From Pseudomonas gessardii (lineage in GTDB: Bacteria > Pseudomonadota > Gammaproteobacteria > Pseudomonadales > Pseudomonadaceae): a stretch of DNA of 64,000 bases. The stretch lies in contig NZ_MNPU01000019.1 of assembly GCF_001983165.1 (NCBI RefSeq), positions 1 to 64,000 on the forward strand, written 5' to 3'. The translations under genes were made by a program, and so were the position numbers. Within the stretch, counting starts at the first letter, position 1, and every line of letters begins with the position of its first letter. Shown here in pieces: positions 25,545-34,981 of this stretch. Below the pieces are notes generated by a model. That model worked only from the letters and a program-made list of their open reading frames with translations. It had not been told where the DNA came from and ran no database searches.

Positions 25545-27584
25545 TTACTCCGCAATTCGCCAGGCCTTGGCCATTTCGACAGTGGTGGAGCTCGACGGTT
25601 TGCTCCAGGGTTTGTTTCGTGCGCCGTAGTTATCGATAAGATCGTCCAGGGCCTGATTGATCTGGGCCGGGCTTATCGCACGCATCAGGCTGTGCTCGAC
25701 ACGATTGAGCAGCGCGACGTTGGAGGCTGGCTGGCCAACGCGATAGAGGGACGGCAGAATCACTTCTTTGCGGATGTTGTCGGCGATCACCGCCACATCA
25801 CGTCTGCGCATTTCATCGACCGCAGCTTTCAATACCGGCGACTCCACAGGCGTGTTGCGCAAGGCCCCCAACAAGCGCTGATGGTCGGTGTTATCGGTAC
25901 TGTTCAGCGTATTGGCTACCCATGCCTTGCGTTCCGGGGTCGACGCCAACGTATCGAGGCGCGCCAAAGCCGAATTTATGCCGTCGGACAGTTTCATGTC
26001 CTTGGCCGAAAGGATGGCCACTGTGAGTTCGGAAAAAGCCTGCGTCGCCGCCCGCCTAAATTGCACGACATCCGCCGTACGAACCGGCTCTTGCGCCGAA
26101 ACGCTGGCAAGCATTTCATCGTCCAACGCCAGTAGCGCGCTTTCCATGGTTGCAAACGTGTGGGCCTCACGGGCCTGCAAACGGTTATCGAGGTGGTTGC
26201 CGACCTCTTTGTGCAACAGCGATTGCAGTTCGTTCTTGACGCCATCGGGCATTGTGAAATTCAGGGTTCCGCTGAGCATGCCACTGTAGTCCCCCGACTC
26301 TGTTTTGAGTGGCACCACGACGGTCTGGTCCTCCAGCACAGCGAGCCCGCGCGCCTGCAATGCCGCTTGTGCGCCCAACGGAGCCCCTACAACCCACTCG
26401 AAAACACTGGGGCGGTACTGACTAGGCCCCTTCTGGGGAACTGCGTCCTCAGGAAACTTGAGAATGAGGTTGTCATCTTGACGTAGCGGGCTGTTCGAGA
26501 ACTGTTGGTTAATCATTTCCGCTACCGGAACGTTGAGCATCACGCCACCGTCCTGGAACTTGGTACGCTCGTTCTCTGCCTGGAACGGATGGTTGGTTTC
26601 GCCCATTTGCTTGAACACCAGCGGGAACGAACCGGAGATGTGCGCGGCGCGGGCGATGTCCATGTCGGGAGTCAGGTCGGCATTGAATACCACCAACTGC
26701 GGACGGCCTTCATACATTGCCGTGCCGGTGATGTTCAGTTCTTTGATCTGCGGGATCTGCCTGCTGAGCACGGACAGGTCGCTGAAGGTGACTGCGCCGC
26801 CCTTTTGCAGTTTTTGCACAATAGCATTGACGGCGGGCTGCCGAGCGACCTCAGGATGGGCCGCAATCTGGTTCAGTACGGACTTGCTGGACTCCGTGCG
26901 CAGGACTTTTTCCAGTGGCGCTGCTTCTGACCCCATGCGCGGGAGGATGTTGTACAGCAAGCGCACAATGCTGGCGACCACGCCGTTGTTGCCGAAGGTT
27001 ATCAACTTGCCTAGGCCAGAGTTAAGATGCTGGAGCTTTTTCATCCAGCCTTTGCCGCTGTCGAGCAGGGAGATCAAGTCCATGCTATCGGACAGGCTCT
27101 TGAACGAACCAGCGCTCATCCCGGACGCCAATAATGCCGCTGTGATTGCCCCAGCCGAAGATCCGGAAATGCTCTTGATACCGTCCAACGCTCCTTTATT
27201 TTCGAGTGCTGAAATAGCGCCTGGATACGCTGCGCCTTTGGCACCACCGCCACTGAGAACCAGACCGGTCAACGGTGGCCGGGTCAGTTTGACCTCGGTG
27301 ACACCGTTCTCGAAACTGCGCAGCGTGACCTGCCGCTTCCCCGCGCCTTCGGCGATCAACTGCGACGCGCCTTCGGGTTGCGGTGCCACCAGGGCAGCCC
27401 GGCTGATATCCGGCAATTGCGCACTGACGGCTACACCGATGCTGCTCTTGAGTGCCGCCGTCAAACCCTGGCCCACAGGGTCCGTAGACAACCTGGCCTT
27501 GGGCGGTGGTTGATCCTTGGGCGGCGTAATTTCCTGCGGCCGGCCGGTAGCGGCAAGTGCGTTGACTGAAGACGGAATTAGCAT
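25545..27584 (-). CDS. exoU: ExoU-like type III effector, patatin-like phospholipase A2
   Basis: 679 residues (P. aeruginosa ExoU 687). An N-terminal secretion/chaperone-binding part (about 1-100) precedes the patatin domain. The oxyanion motif G-G-G-A-K-G is at 112-117, the nucleophile Ser143 lies in G-S-S-A-G (141-145), and the catalytic Asp345 is in D-G-G. All sit one residue from the ExoU positions Ser142 and Asp344. The C-terminal helical membrane-targeting part (about 480-679) is also conserved, including S-S-T-T-V-E-M-A-K-A-W-R. ExoU hydrolyses host phospholipids after ubiquitin activation in the target cell. All key residues are intact. AGGAG precedes the ATG. It has its own ExsA-type promoter and lies directly after pscL. 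Confidence 0.95.
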   Translation of the reverse strand: MLIPSSVNALAATGRPQEITPPKDQPPPKARLSTDPVGQGLTAALKSSIGVAVSAQLPDISRAALVAPQPEGASQLIAEGAGKRQVTLRSFENGVTEVKLTRPPLTGLVLSGGGAKGAAYPGAISALENKGALDGIKSISGSSAGAITAALLASGMSAGSFKSLSDSMDLISLLDSGKGWMKKLQHLNSGLGKLITFGNNGVVASIVRLLYNILPRMGSEAAPLEKVLRTESSKSVLNQIAAHPEVARQPAVNAIVQKLQKGGAVTFSDLSVLSRQIPQIKELNITGTAMYEGRPQLVVFNADLTPDMDIARAAHISGSFPLVFKQMGETNHPFQAENERTKFQDGGVMLNVPVAEMINQQFSNSPLRQDDNLILKFPEDAVPQKGPSQYRPSVFEWVVGAPLGAQAALQARGLAVLEDQTVVVPLKTESGDYSGMLSGTLNFTMPDGVKNELQSLLHKEVGNHLDNRLQAREAHTFATMESALLALDDEMLASVSAQEPVRTADVVQFRRAATQAFSELTVAILSAKDMKLSDGINSALARLDTLASTPERKAWVANTLNSTDNTDHQRLLGALRNTPVESPVLKAAVDEMRRRDVAVIADNIRKEVILPSLYRVGQPASNVALLNRVEHSLMRAISPAQINQALDDLIDNYGARNKPWSKPSSSTTVEMAKAWRIAE

Positions 27585-27622
27585 AAAGGCTCCTGGGGCA
27601 AGTCAGTTGTTGACTGGAGCAA

Positions 27623-27673
27623 ATACTAAGGGAATGGGTTTTCCGGCCTTTTCAGTATCAGACGTTTTTTTAT
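27623..27673 (-). promoter_or_regulatory. ExsA-type promoter of exoU-spcU
   Basis: On the minus strand an A-rich run (from 27673) leads to GTC, six bases (TGATAC), then TGAAA. After 21 nt comes TAGTAT (27623-27628), a good -10. The leader to the exoU ATG is about 30 nt. The first base of the box is also the last base of the pscL stop codon. Confidence 0.85.
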
Positions 27674-28356
27674 CAATTTAGCGTTTCCAGTGATTGCCCT
27701 TCAGTTTGTCTGTCGATCGAAGGGGCAGGCGCTCGCGCTTCATGCTGCCACGTTTGCTGCAAGGCGGCTTCCAGTGCCCCCAATTGGCCGCCAACGCTCG
27801 CGTCAATGATGCCGATCTCGGTCTCAAGGATGCAGCCACCCTGGTCGAGTCGGGCATCGGCGACGACCTCGACATAGCCCACCTCCGGGAAGTCCTTGAG
27901 CACTCGGGAAATCTGCTCGCGCACCTCAAGTACCTGATCCGGATGCACATGCAAAATGACCTGTTTCTGATTACTGACCAGCAACAACGCCTGTTGTGTC
28001 ACCTGTAACGTCAGCTCGATATTGTCGTAATGCTGAAGGATCTTACGCACGGCTTGCAGCACCACACCGCCCATCTGCTGCTCGACCTCGCGGTAATACT
28101 GATGACACTGCAACAGCGTTTCCTGAATCAGCACAGCCTGACGCTTGTTCGCCTCTTCGATGCCGGCCTGCCAGCCCAACGCCTTCTGTTGCTCATAGAC
28201 ATCATGGGCAGCACGCTCGATTTCCTCGGCACGTTTGCGGGCGACTTCAACCAACTCGCCTGCCGTCAGATAGTCTTGATAGTCAGCACTGCGCAGCAGA
28301 ACCTGATCCGGTGCGAGGCGAACTTCAGATGCTTTTATTTCAATAAATGGAAGCAT
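27673..28356 (-). CDS. pscL: T3SS stator protein PscL (SctL)
   Basis: 227 residues, FliH/YscL-like stator that links the ATPase PscN to the cytoplasmic sorting platform. The long helical middle (about 25-110) and a C-terminal globular part with V-I-L-H-V-H-P-D-Q-V and L-D-Q-G-G-C-I-L-E-T-E-I-G-I-I-D-A-S are typical. The ATG at 28356 matches the family N-terminus (M-L-P-F). A GTG at 28389 would extend it by 11 residues. It overlaps the pscK end by 22 nt and is the last gene of the exsD operon. Confidence 0.93.
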   Translation of the reverse strand: MLPFIEIKASEVRLAPDQVLLRSADYQDYLTAGELVEVARKRAEEIERAAHDVYEQQKALGWQAGIEEANKRQAVLIQETLLQCHQYYREVEQQMGGVVLQAVRKILQHYDNIELTLQVTQQALLLVSNQKQVILHVHPDQVLEVREQISRVLKDFPEVGYVEVVADARLDQGGCILETEIGIIDASVGGQLGALEAALQQTWQHEARAPAPSIDRQTEGQSLETLN

Positions 28357-28976
28357 TGCGGGCTCACTTGTCGGGCGATTTTCAGACACAACGCCTGGGC
28401 CAATGGACGCTGGCTGTTACTGACATGCCAACGCTGAGGGGGCACCAATAACTGGGATTTTCCAGGCGCCAGGCGTAAAGCCAGGCGCCTGGAAAATCCC
28501 GATGATGCGTCATCACAGGCCAGCAGCCAGAACTCCAGCGCGCGCTGGCGCAGGCAATCAACCAGTTCTCCTGCTGGTAACGGTTGCTGCCAGCCTTGCG
28601 GCCAGGCGCCAATAATCAGTTCCAGTTGTTCCAGACAGTAACGATGCCCGGCTTCGCCAATCGCAGCGTGAACCCGCCGCAGGCTTTGCGCGTCCAGCAC
28701 TTGCCGAATCGCGTGACCATGCAGCAGTGCGCCCAGATAACCGAGAGTCTTTTCCAGCGCGGCCTGCTCAAAAAACGCGAGACCGCCGAGCATGGGTGGC
28801 AATTCATACTCGATGCCCAGCGCAAACTCATTGAGCAGCCATGCATTGATCCCCCTGTGCCGGCGCCAGTGGTCCAGGGTTTCGGTCAGGCCCGCCAGCG
28901 AAGATGGGAGGCGTGCAGGGTGAATGTAACGGGCCGGGCAAAACCGTAGCTGGTAGGGCGTCAACAGCAACGTCAT
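28335..28976 (-). CDS. pscK: T3SS sorting-platform protein PscK (SctK)
   Basis: 213 residues, YscK/PscK family. It connects PscQ pods to the membrane ring in the cytoplasmic sorting platform. It is poorly conserved, but the N-terminal Y-Q-L-R-F-C-P-A-R-Y-I-H-P pattern and the position between pscJ and pscL identify it. The ATG shares one base with the pscJ stop (TGATG). Confidence 0.87.
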   Translation of the reverse strand: MTLLLTPYQLRFCPARYIHPARLPSSLAGLTETLDHWRRHRGINAWLLNEFALGIEYELPPMLGGLAFFEQAALEKTLGYLGALLHGHAIRQVLDAQSLRRVHAAIGEAGHRYCLEQLELIIGAWPQGWQQPLPAGELVDCLRQRALEFWLLACDDASSGFSRRLALRLAPGKSQLLVPPQRWHVSNSQRPLAQALCLKIARQVSPQCFHLLK

Positions 28977-29713
28977 CACGAAAGCCTGCTGCGCTGCCAC
29001 ACATATTGCCCGAGGTTGCTGACCAACAGCAGTGCCACCATTAGCCCGAACAGCCCCAGCAACCGGCTGCGCGATTCTTCAGTCACCTGAATCGAGAAGA
29101 CTGTTTCATAACGTGGGGCGAGCGGAACTTGCCGCACATCGGCCGAAGGCACCAGCACGACGCTGATGCGGTCGTAACTCAAGCCTTCGATGCCGTTGTT
29201 CACCAATTGCTTGATCTGCGGAATGTAGGCGTCGAGCTGAATATCCGCCGCATGCTTGATAAATACCGACGCCGAGGCAGGCGACGATTTTTTACCCAGG
29301 CCATCGCGGTCTTCAGGCAGCACTACATGCACCCGAGCGACCAGTACACCATCGATTTCAGAAAGGGTTCGGGAAATTTCCTGGGCCTTGGCGTAGTTAA
29401 GCCGCGCTCGCTCCTCGACCGGCGAGGAGATCAATCCCTCCTTGGGGAAAACATCCTTGAGCGTGGAAAAACTCTCGCGCGGATAGCCCTTGCGCTTGAG
29501 TGCATCAATCGCCTCAGCGATATCGGACTCCTCGACCAGCAACTTGACCTTGCCGTCCTTGTCGGGCTGCTTGGCTGCCCAGATTCCTTCGGTGCGCAGC
29601 AACGCCAGCATTTCGTTGCCTTCTTTCTGGCTGATACCGGCATAGAGTTCGACTTTGCAAGCGGTGAGCAGTAACACGGCCAGCACCATCAGAATTCGAT
29701 TGAGTCTCTTCAC
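28976..29713 (-). CDS. pscJ: T3SS inner-ring lipoprotein PscJ (SctJ)
   Basis: 245 residues from a GTG at 29713 (AAGG upstream); an in-frame ATG at 29689 is possible. The short leader ends in the lipobox L-L-T-A-C. Two ring-building domains follow, with [13 protein letters not shown] and [11 protein letters not shown]-terminal membrane segment (about 217-238) comes last. It forms the inner-membrane ring with PscD. Confidence 0.95.
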   Translation of the reverse strand: MKRLNRILMVLAVLLLTACKVELYAGISQKEGNEMLALLRTEGIWAAKQPDKDGKVKLLVEESDIAEAIDALKRKGYPRESFSTLKDVFPKEGLISSPVEERARLNYAKAQEISRTLSEIDGVLVARVHVVLPEDRDGLGKKSSPASASVFIKHAADIQLDAYIPQIKQLVNNGIEGLSYDRISVVLVPSADVRQVPLAPRYETVFSIQVTEESRSRLLGLFGLMVALLLVSNLGQYVWQRSRLS

Positions 29714-29721
29714 ACAGCACC

Positions 29722-30060
29722 TTATTGGGTTTTCATCAGCGTTTCGACGTTCTGACTCATGCGCCCTACCGTCTTGGCTATCAGTTCCTCCTGCATGCTG
29801 ATACGCATCAGCGACCACTGCATTTGCATAAGGCTGCCCGGGTCGTCGCCTGGCGTCGAAAGCTCGACCTCAAGTTCATGCTTGGCCTGGGAAAAACGTT
29901 CCTTGAGCTGCCCGATTTCGTTGAGCAAATTACCTCCCAGGCTCTCACCGCCCTTGCCCATCTCCCGTTCAAAATCGGTGACTTGCCCGGCATTGGCCTG
30001 GGGTGCCTTGAGATCATCGAGATTGGCGACAGTGACCTGACTTATCTGACTAACGTCCAT
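29722..30060 (-). CDS. pscI: T3SS inner rod protein PscI (SctI)
   Basis: 112 residues, the same length I recall for P. aeruginosa PscI. Helical, with the conserved C-terminus [14 protein letters not shown] that packs in the rod. It is itself an early secreted substrate. The ATG at 30060 shares one base with the pscH stop. Confidence 0.93.
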   Translation of the reverse strand: MDVSQISQVTVANLDDLKAPQANAGQVTDFEREMGKGGESLGGNLLNEIGQLKERFSQAKHELEVELSTPGDDPGSLMQMQWSLMRISMQEELIAKTVGRMSQNVETLMKTQ

Positions 30061-30641
30061 CACGACTCCAAATCGGGTGAGTGGGTGAAGCTCATCATGT
30101 TTTTGATCATTGCGTTCACAGGGATCAGGATCTGCAACTCGCGGCGCACAATCGCCTGCAGGTAGTCACTGCCCTCGACGCCCTTGACCTCACTCAGTAC
30201 GTTGAGCAACAGGGTTTCTTGTTGCTTGCCGAACGGTGCCTGCTCCTTGAGCATGTCCTTGAGTGCCAGACGATCCTGTTCAAGCCCCAGTTGTTGTTGC
30301 CCAAAGCGCACGAGCAAGCGATCCGACAGGCCCTGCATCAGCCAGTTGAGCAGTTCACCACGACGCCCTTCGGCCGATTCCGGCAGATCCTGGCGATACC
30401 ACTTCCACACGGCGTCACGCTGCTGCCGGGCATCCATACCTGTCAGTGCCGTTGTCAGATCCGCACCGTGCAACCAGAGTTGCAAGGGGCCGTCAATCGA
30501 GACAGGCCTCGGCGACACCGCAGCCGGTTTCATTGCCGCGTCAAATGCTTGTGCCTGACCGGGCTCGGCGGGTAACGCAGGTCGAGTGTCCCGTGCCTCA
30601 TGAGGCGGCAGTTGCCCGGGCGCCGAGTCGATCCGGTTCAT
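30060..30641 (-). CDS. pscH: PscH, YscH/YopR-family secreted protein
   Basis: 193 residues. Position between pscG and pscI, a flexible Pro/Ala-rich N-terminus (about 1-50) and a helical core (Q-Q-R-D-A-V-W-K-W-Y, later D-Y-L-Q-A-I-V-R-R-E-L-Q) fit YscH/YopR, an early secreted component that influences needle assembly. It is longer than YopR (about 165). The start overlaps the pscG stop (ATGA). Confidence 0.83.
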   Translation of the reverse strand: MNRIDSAPGQLPPHEARDTRPALPAEPGQAQAFDAAMKPAAVSPRPVSIDGPLQLWLHGADLTTALTGMDARQQRDAVWKWYRQDLPESAEGRRGELLNWLMQGLSDRLLVRFGQQQLGLEQDRLALKDMLKEQAPFGKQQETLLLNVLSEVKGVEGSDYLQAIVRRELQILIPVNAMIKNMMSFTHSPDLES

Positions 30642-30988
30642 CCCCCCTCCGGGTCACGCATGCCTTGGGCAAACTGCTGCAGCCGCGGGTCTTCGCTCGC
30701 CGCCAGCTCGGCCAGGCGCCGATCCAACGCGGTGCCCAAGCCCAGCCGCCATTCACATAACGCCAGCCAGGGCGCAAGTGCCGGCCACGGCTTGCCCTCG
30801 CCCAGCACCAGCGCCTGCTGGTAATGTCCCTGGTTCATCAGGCTGGATAGACGGATAAGGCACGCGGCCTCCTCCTGCCCCTCGACCTGTTCAAGCCAGT
30901 TGGCAATGTGCTGTGCTTCTTCGTGGCAGTGATGACCGCTACCGGCCAGGGCTAGTTCTGCCATCAGCCCTTTCAATGAACTGTCCAT
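30638..30988 (-). CDS. pscG: Needle-subunit chaperone PscG
   Basis: 116 residues of TPR-like helices, with A-E-L-A-L-A-G-S-G-H-H-C-H-E-E-A, W-L-A-L-C-E-W-R-L-G-L-G and L-D-R-R-L-A. With PscE it holds the needle protein PscF as a soluble monomer in the cytoplasm. The order pscE-pscF-pscG is kept. The start could be 30988 or 30991 (adjacent ATGs). Confidence 0.92.
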   Translation of the reverse strand: MDSSLKGLMAELALAGSGHHCHEEAQHIANWLEQVEGQEEAACLIRLSSLMNQGHYQQALVLGEGKPWPALAPWLALCEWRLGLGTALDRRLAELAASEDPRLQQFAQGMRDPEGG

Positions 30989-30990
30989 CA

Positions 30991-31245
30991 TCAGATTTTC
31001 TGCAGGATGCCTTGCATCAGGTCTCTCATCGAACGGGTGACGGTTGAGTTGATGTTGTAGATCACCGACCATTTGTTGAGTTTGTGTTGCAACTCGGCCA
31101 GCAGCGCCGGGTTATCCGCAGAGTCCTTGAGAGCGGCAATCGCATCACCGACCTCCTTGTTGGCGTTGTTGGCCTGGTCCTTGAGGTTTTCCGCGACTTT
31201 GTCGAGCGTGTTGACGCTACTGTCATTGGTAAAGATCGATGCCAT
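30991..31245 (-). CDS. pscF: T3SS needle subunit PscF (SctF)
   Basis: 84 residues, helix-turn-helix needle protein. The conserved turn D-N-P-A-L-L-A-E-L-Q-H-K and the C-terminal W-S-V-I-Y-N-I-N-S-T-V-T-R are close to PscF of P. aeruginosa. It polymerises into the external needle. The second of two adjacent ATGs (31245) matches the family start and is 7 nt from AGGGAG. Confidence 0.96.
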   Translation of the reverse strand: MASIFTNDSSVNTLDKVAENLKDQANNANKEVGDAIAALKDSADNPALLAELQHKLNKWSVIYNINSTVTRSMRDLMQGILQKI

Positions 31246-31448
31246 CATGAAGCTCCCTTGAGGGTGTTGAGAAGGCTGATGGCGGCCTCGACTGCCTGAG
31301 CTTCCATCTGCCATTGCCGATACTGTTGAGGATCACTGCCGCCGATCAAACGACGTTTGACGCAGGCCCTGGCCTGTTGCAGTTGCGCGTGTATCTGCTG
31401 TTCAAAGTCCGTGTCAGCGGCGCACAGACGCTCCTCCAAAACCGTCAT
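31245..31448 (-). CDS. pscE: Needle co-chaperone PscE
   Basis: 67 residues, two helices; matches the PscE length. It partners PscG in capping PscF. Its start lies inside the end of pscD (35-nt overlap) and its stop overlaps the tandem ATG of pscF, so translation of the three genes is tightly linked. Confidence 0.88.
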   Translation of the reverse strand: MTVLEERLCAADTDFEQQIHAQLQQARACVKRRLIGGSDPQQYRQWQMEAQAVEAAISLLNTLKGAS

Positions 31449-32718
31449 CATTGAGCGGTTCCCCCTTTAGATTGATGATGAATTGTTGTTTGCCACGGCT
31501 GACGATCACGGTGTCGACATTGATCGCCAGCACCCTCACGCCTTGCGCAGTAGAGGCATTGACCGGGTATTTCTGACCATCGCTCAGCACCACATACGGC
31601 ACTTTGCCGAAGGACACCGAACGCACCACGAACTCCAGATCATCGGTGCTGCCACGTTTGTTACGACTCACCAGGTCCAGGGCCGGACGTGCGCCGAACT
31701 CCTGGCGAAAATCACGCTGCAACGTGTAGAACGCGCTGAGTTGAGGCTCATCAAGTTGCCCGCGCACTTCAATTCGCTCACCTTTGTCCTGATAAGCCAG
31801 CACCGCGTCGAGACCCGAGTCGGCAAGCATCTGATCGAGCCGCTTGAGGTGCGATCCGGCAAGCCGCACACGGTTTTCCACTCCCAGCAAGCCAGGTACA
31901 TCGACCTTGAGCAAACTGTCGATTTGCAGCCAATGCTCATCCTCAAGCGCCAGTTCACCGGTGAGGCGAATCCAGCCGGGTTGGTCCCCATTGGCCGTGC
32001 GTACCTGGCGATAACCGAATTTCTGCAAGATGAACTCCACCCCCTGGCGAATCTCTTCCAGGGTGCGTACGTCGAGCCGGTACGTCAGGCCGCTACGTTC
32101 CAGGTACTGCTGCAATGCCAGCCGCGTGCGGTTGTCTTCCAGATAACCGGTGAGCGCAATACTGCCATTGCCCTGAGGCTCACCGAGTTGCACAAACTGA
32201 TACTGGCGATCACGTAAAAAACTGCGCAAGGCCACGACCGGGTCCTCGCTGGCCATCCCAGCGTTGCCAGACGACCAGGGGGCGCCAAGCAAAGCAATGA
32301 GACCTGCCAGCAACAGTGCACTGATACCAAGCAGCAATCGCCCACCCCAACGCACTCGCGGCTGCGCCAGGCGCCGTTCGTGAGGGTTGGCAGCCAGAGG
32401 CAGCTGTTCGCAGAACTGCCGCTCCTGAGCACAATAGGCCCACAGCAGCGGCCCACAAGCCTGGCGGACCAGTGCCTGCAACGCGCTGCCACCCGCCAGC
32501 GGCTGCCCCTCCTGAAGTGGCTGATGACCTTCGGCCCACTCCAACAGGCGTACACCTTGCGGGTCGACATCGAGCACCAAGTGGATCGCAGCAATACCTT
32601 CATCGACCAGCACCAGATCGGCTTGCAGCGGATCGGAACCGATCACTACCCGCCCTTCAGCCAGCGGTACTTCAACCCCTTGATTGAGGCCGCTATAGAA
32701 ACGAATTTTCCAACCCAT
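31414..32718 (-). CDS. pscD: T3SS inner-membrane ring protein PscD (SctD)
   Basis: 434 residues. A cytoplasmic FHA-like domain (about 1-105), one membrane segment (about 125-145, G-R-L-L-L-G-I-S-A-L-L-L-A-G-L-I-A-L-L) and periplasmic ring-building repeats follow in order. It forms the outer of the two inner-membrane rings and binds PscJ inside and PscC above. It starts 1 nt after the pscC stop. Confidence 0.94.
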   Translation of the reverse strand: MGWKIRFYSGLNQGVEVPLAEGRVVIGSDPLQADLVLVDEGIAAIHLVLDVDPQGVRLLEWAEGHQPLQEGQPLAGGSALQALVRQACGPLLWAYCAQERQFCEQLPLAANPHERRLAQPRVRWGGRLLLGISALLLAGLIALLGAPWSSGNAGMASEDPVVALRSFLRDRQYQFVQLGEPQGNGSIALTGYLEDNRTRLALQQYLERSGLTYRLDVRTLEEIRQGVEFILQKFGYRQVRTANGDQPGWIRLTGELALEDEHWLQIDSLLKVDVPGLLGVENRVRLAGSHLKRLDQMLADSGLDAVLAYQDKGERIEVRGQLDEPQLSAFYTLQRDFRQEFGARPALDLVSRNKRGSTDDLEFVVRSVSFGKVPYVVLSDGQKYPVNASTAQGVRVLAINVDTVIVSRGKQQFIINLKGEPLNDDGFGGASVRR

Positions 32719-32719
32719 G

Positions 32720-34549
32720 TCAGGGCTTCTTCGGTGCGCGGACGCACTGTTCGACACCTTCGATGCAGGCACCCTCGGCAATACGCCAGCCCGTGGTGTC
32801 CTTGCCCAGGCTGCATGCCATCAGCGAAGAGTCCTTGCCTGCCTGTGCCAGCACGTGCTGGAGCTCGCGGGCCTGACCCAGTTCCTGGCACTGCGCAGTC
32901 CCGAGCAATTTCTGCAACGAAAGACTCTGGTTCGACAGCTCATCGACCTGGAGCAATGGATCCATATAGCCACGCTTGCTGCCCAACGCCACGAAATGGC
33001 CTAGCCCGTTGTCAATCAAGCGCGGCTCGATCAGAAACAGCCGCACCGAGCGACGGGTGAAACTGGACTTGAACCGGAACAACGCTCCCAGATACGGAAT
33101 GTCGCCCAGCAGCGGAACCTTGCGCATGGATTCGCTGAGCTCATCACGGTAGATACCGCCGATCAACAGACTCTGCCCGTGTCCCACGCGAGCCACGGTA
33201 TCGACCACGGTGCGGGCGATAGTGGGAAGCCCACCCACCCCTGAGCTGTTGGGTTTCTGATTACCGTCCTCGATATGCAGGCTGAGGCTGATTTCCGGCT
33301 TGTCACCCAACTGGATGACCCGCGGCGTCAGTTTCAGCATGGTGCCGTAGGTGATCGCCTTGAGTTCAGCCACCCGCTCACCAAGAAGGCTGACATAATA
33401 GGTTTCGCTGTGATCAATCACTGCCAGGGTGTTTTCCTGGGTCAGCACGGTCGGCCGCGAGCCGACCTGAGCGCGCCCCTGACTCTGTAGCAAGGTGATG
33501 CGGGCAAGCAGGTAATCCAGCCCCCGGCTATCCACAAGGCTGGCACCGGCCTCGCGCGTGGTACCAGGACTGGCGTTGCCCTGACCGCTAATGTTCTGGC
33601 TGGTGGTGCGAATGTCGATCAGCTTGTTTGGGCCGACGCCTATACCGACGCGCCAGTCCACGCCCAGTTCGGCGAGGTTTTCCGCGTTGATGTCGACAAT
33701 CGACAAACCGACCTCGATTCGCGCCGAAGGACGATCCAGCGCCGCGATCAAGCGCCGGTACATCGGCATGCGATCCTTGGTATCGCGCACAATAATGGCA
33801 TTGAGCGAGGGCTCAGCCTGAACTACGGCTCGCCCGGACTGCGTCGGTAATCGAGGACTGTCCTGTCCGCCTTCCACCGACACCACGTTAGCGTCACTCA
33901 GCACGCGAGCAAGAATGGTCGCCACACCCGGTGCATCAATATCGTCTTCGCGATACTTGATTCGCCGATCCTCGGCGACCGCATACTTGAGCGGAAAGAT
34001 TTCCACGGCCAGGTCTCCGGTCTTCTCAATACGCAGAGCGTGCTGCTGCTCAAGAGCCAGGGCCGTTTGCTCCACCAGATCCAGATACCGTGGGGGGCCG
34101 GAGACGTACACCAACCGCCCGCGCATGTCCGATCGCCAACCAAATCGCGGCTCCCAGACACCTGCAGCTTCCAGTGCCTGCCTCAGTTCGGTTTCGCCGA
34201 TCTGCTCCAGCTTGACCAGCCGCGACTGCATTTCGGTGGCCTTGAATACGTAGAGAACAGCACCGTCGTAGTACCAGATCAGGTTGTAGAGCGAAGTCAT
34301 CAGTTGCACAAAGGACTGAGGATCATCGAGATCGAAACGCCCACTGACCTGATCATTGACCTTGTCACTGACAATCACCGAGCCGTCGTAATTAGCCGCG
34401 AAATTGGCCAGGACATCACGCAGGCTTTCACCCTGGGCGATATAGTTGTAGGGGATTTGTGGCCAATCCAGATCCTGGCTTTGGGCGGTTCCGGTCCATA
34501 GCAATGCAAAGACCAGGCTCAAGGACCGCGAAACACTCAGGGACGCCAT
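32720..34549 (-). CDS. pscC: T3SS outer-membrane secretin PscC (SctC)
   Basis: 609 residues with a signal peptide (about 1-25, ending near Q-S-Q). N-terminal ring domains are followed by the secretin core, with [15 protein letters not shown] near the C-terminus. It makes the outer-membrane pore and relies on a pilotin, probably ExsB here. Similarity to P. aeruginosa PscC is high throughout. The ATG at 34549 overlaps the pscB end by 13 nt; a codon at 34564 is less likely. Confidence 0.96.
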   Translation of the reverse strand: MASLSVSRSLSLVFALLWTGTAQSQDLDWPQIPYNYIAQGESLRDVLANFAANYDGSVIVSDKVNDQVSGRFDLDDPQSFVQLMTSLYNLIWYYDGAVLYVFKATEMQSRLVKLEQIGETELRQALEAAGVWEPRFGWRSDMRGRLVYVSGPPRYLDLVEQTALALEQQHALRIEKTGDLAVEIFPLKYAVAEDRRIKYREDDIDAPGVATILARVLSDANVVSVEGGQDSPRLPTQSGRAVVQAEPSLNAIIVRDTKDRMPMYRRLIAALDRPSARIEVGLSIVDINAENLAELGVDWRVGIGVGPNKLIDIRTTSQNISGQGNASPGTTREAGASLVDSRGLDYLLARITLLQSQGRAQVGSRPTVLTQENTLAVIDHSETYYVSLLGERVAELKAITYGTMLKLTPRVIQLGDKPEISLSLHIEDGNQKPNSSGVGGLPTIARTVVDTVARVGHGQSLLIGGIYRDELSESMRKVPLLGDIPYLGALFRFKSSFTRRSVRLFLIEPRLIDNGLGHFVALGSKRGYMDPLLQVDELSNQSLSLQKLLGTAQCQELGQARELQHVLAQAGKDSSLMACSLGKDTTGWRIAEGACIEGVEQCVRAPKKP

Positions 34550-34959
34550 AAAGTTTGTTTCCACTGCGGTTCCAGGCCTGCAATCAACAGCTCTGGCTTG
34601 ATCGTTTCCAGAATCGCGACCTGAGCCGATAGCGCTCTCTCCAGGTCGTCCAGTTCCAGGGTGGCGAATTCCAGACGCGCTTCAAGCATCAGGTTTGACT
34701 GTTCATCGGTGGCCAACGCCTGGGGATAGCGTCGACTCCATCGGGTGACCTGGCCTAACAGGTTCAGCAACACTTCACGTTCAGCCGCAGATGAGTGCTG
34801 AACTTGCCAGTTCAGCGGGCTGGACAGCACAAGATCAGCCCCCTGACGTTGTAAAAACAGACTGTGACCGTCGATCCGCAGGTGATATCGACCTGTTTGA
34901 TCGGCCACAAAAACCCCTTGGCCCGTGCGTGCGGCCAATCCAGTCAGTAAATGTTCCAT
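34537..34959 (-). CDS. pscB: T3SS chaperone PscB
   Basis: 140 residues, CesT-fold class I chaperone of the YscB family. It works with the SycN-like Pcr2 to bring the gatekeeper PopN to the export gate. The internal signature [14 protein letters not shown] and position directly before pscC support the call. The frame upstream of the 34959 ATG lacks similarity. Confidence 0.87.
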   Translation of the reverse strand: MEHLLTGLAARTGQGVFVADQTGRYHLRIDGHSLFLQRQGADLVLSSPLNWQVQHSSAAEREVLLNLLGQVTRWSRRYPQALATDEQSNLMLEARLEFATLELDDLERALSAQVAILETIKPELLIAGLEPQWKQTLWRP

Positions 34960-34981
34960 GATTCCTCGGCGTATCCGGCAG

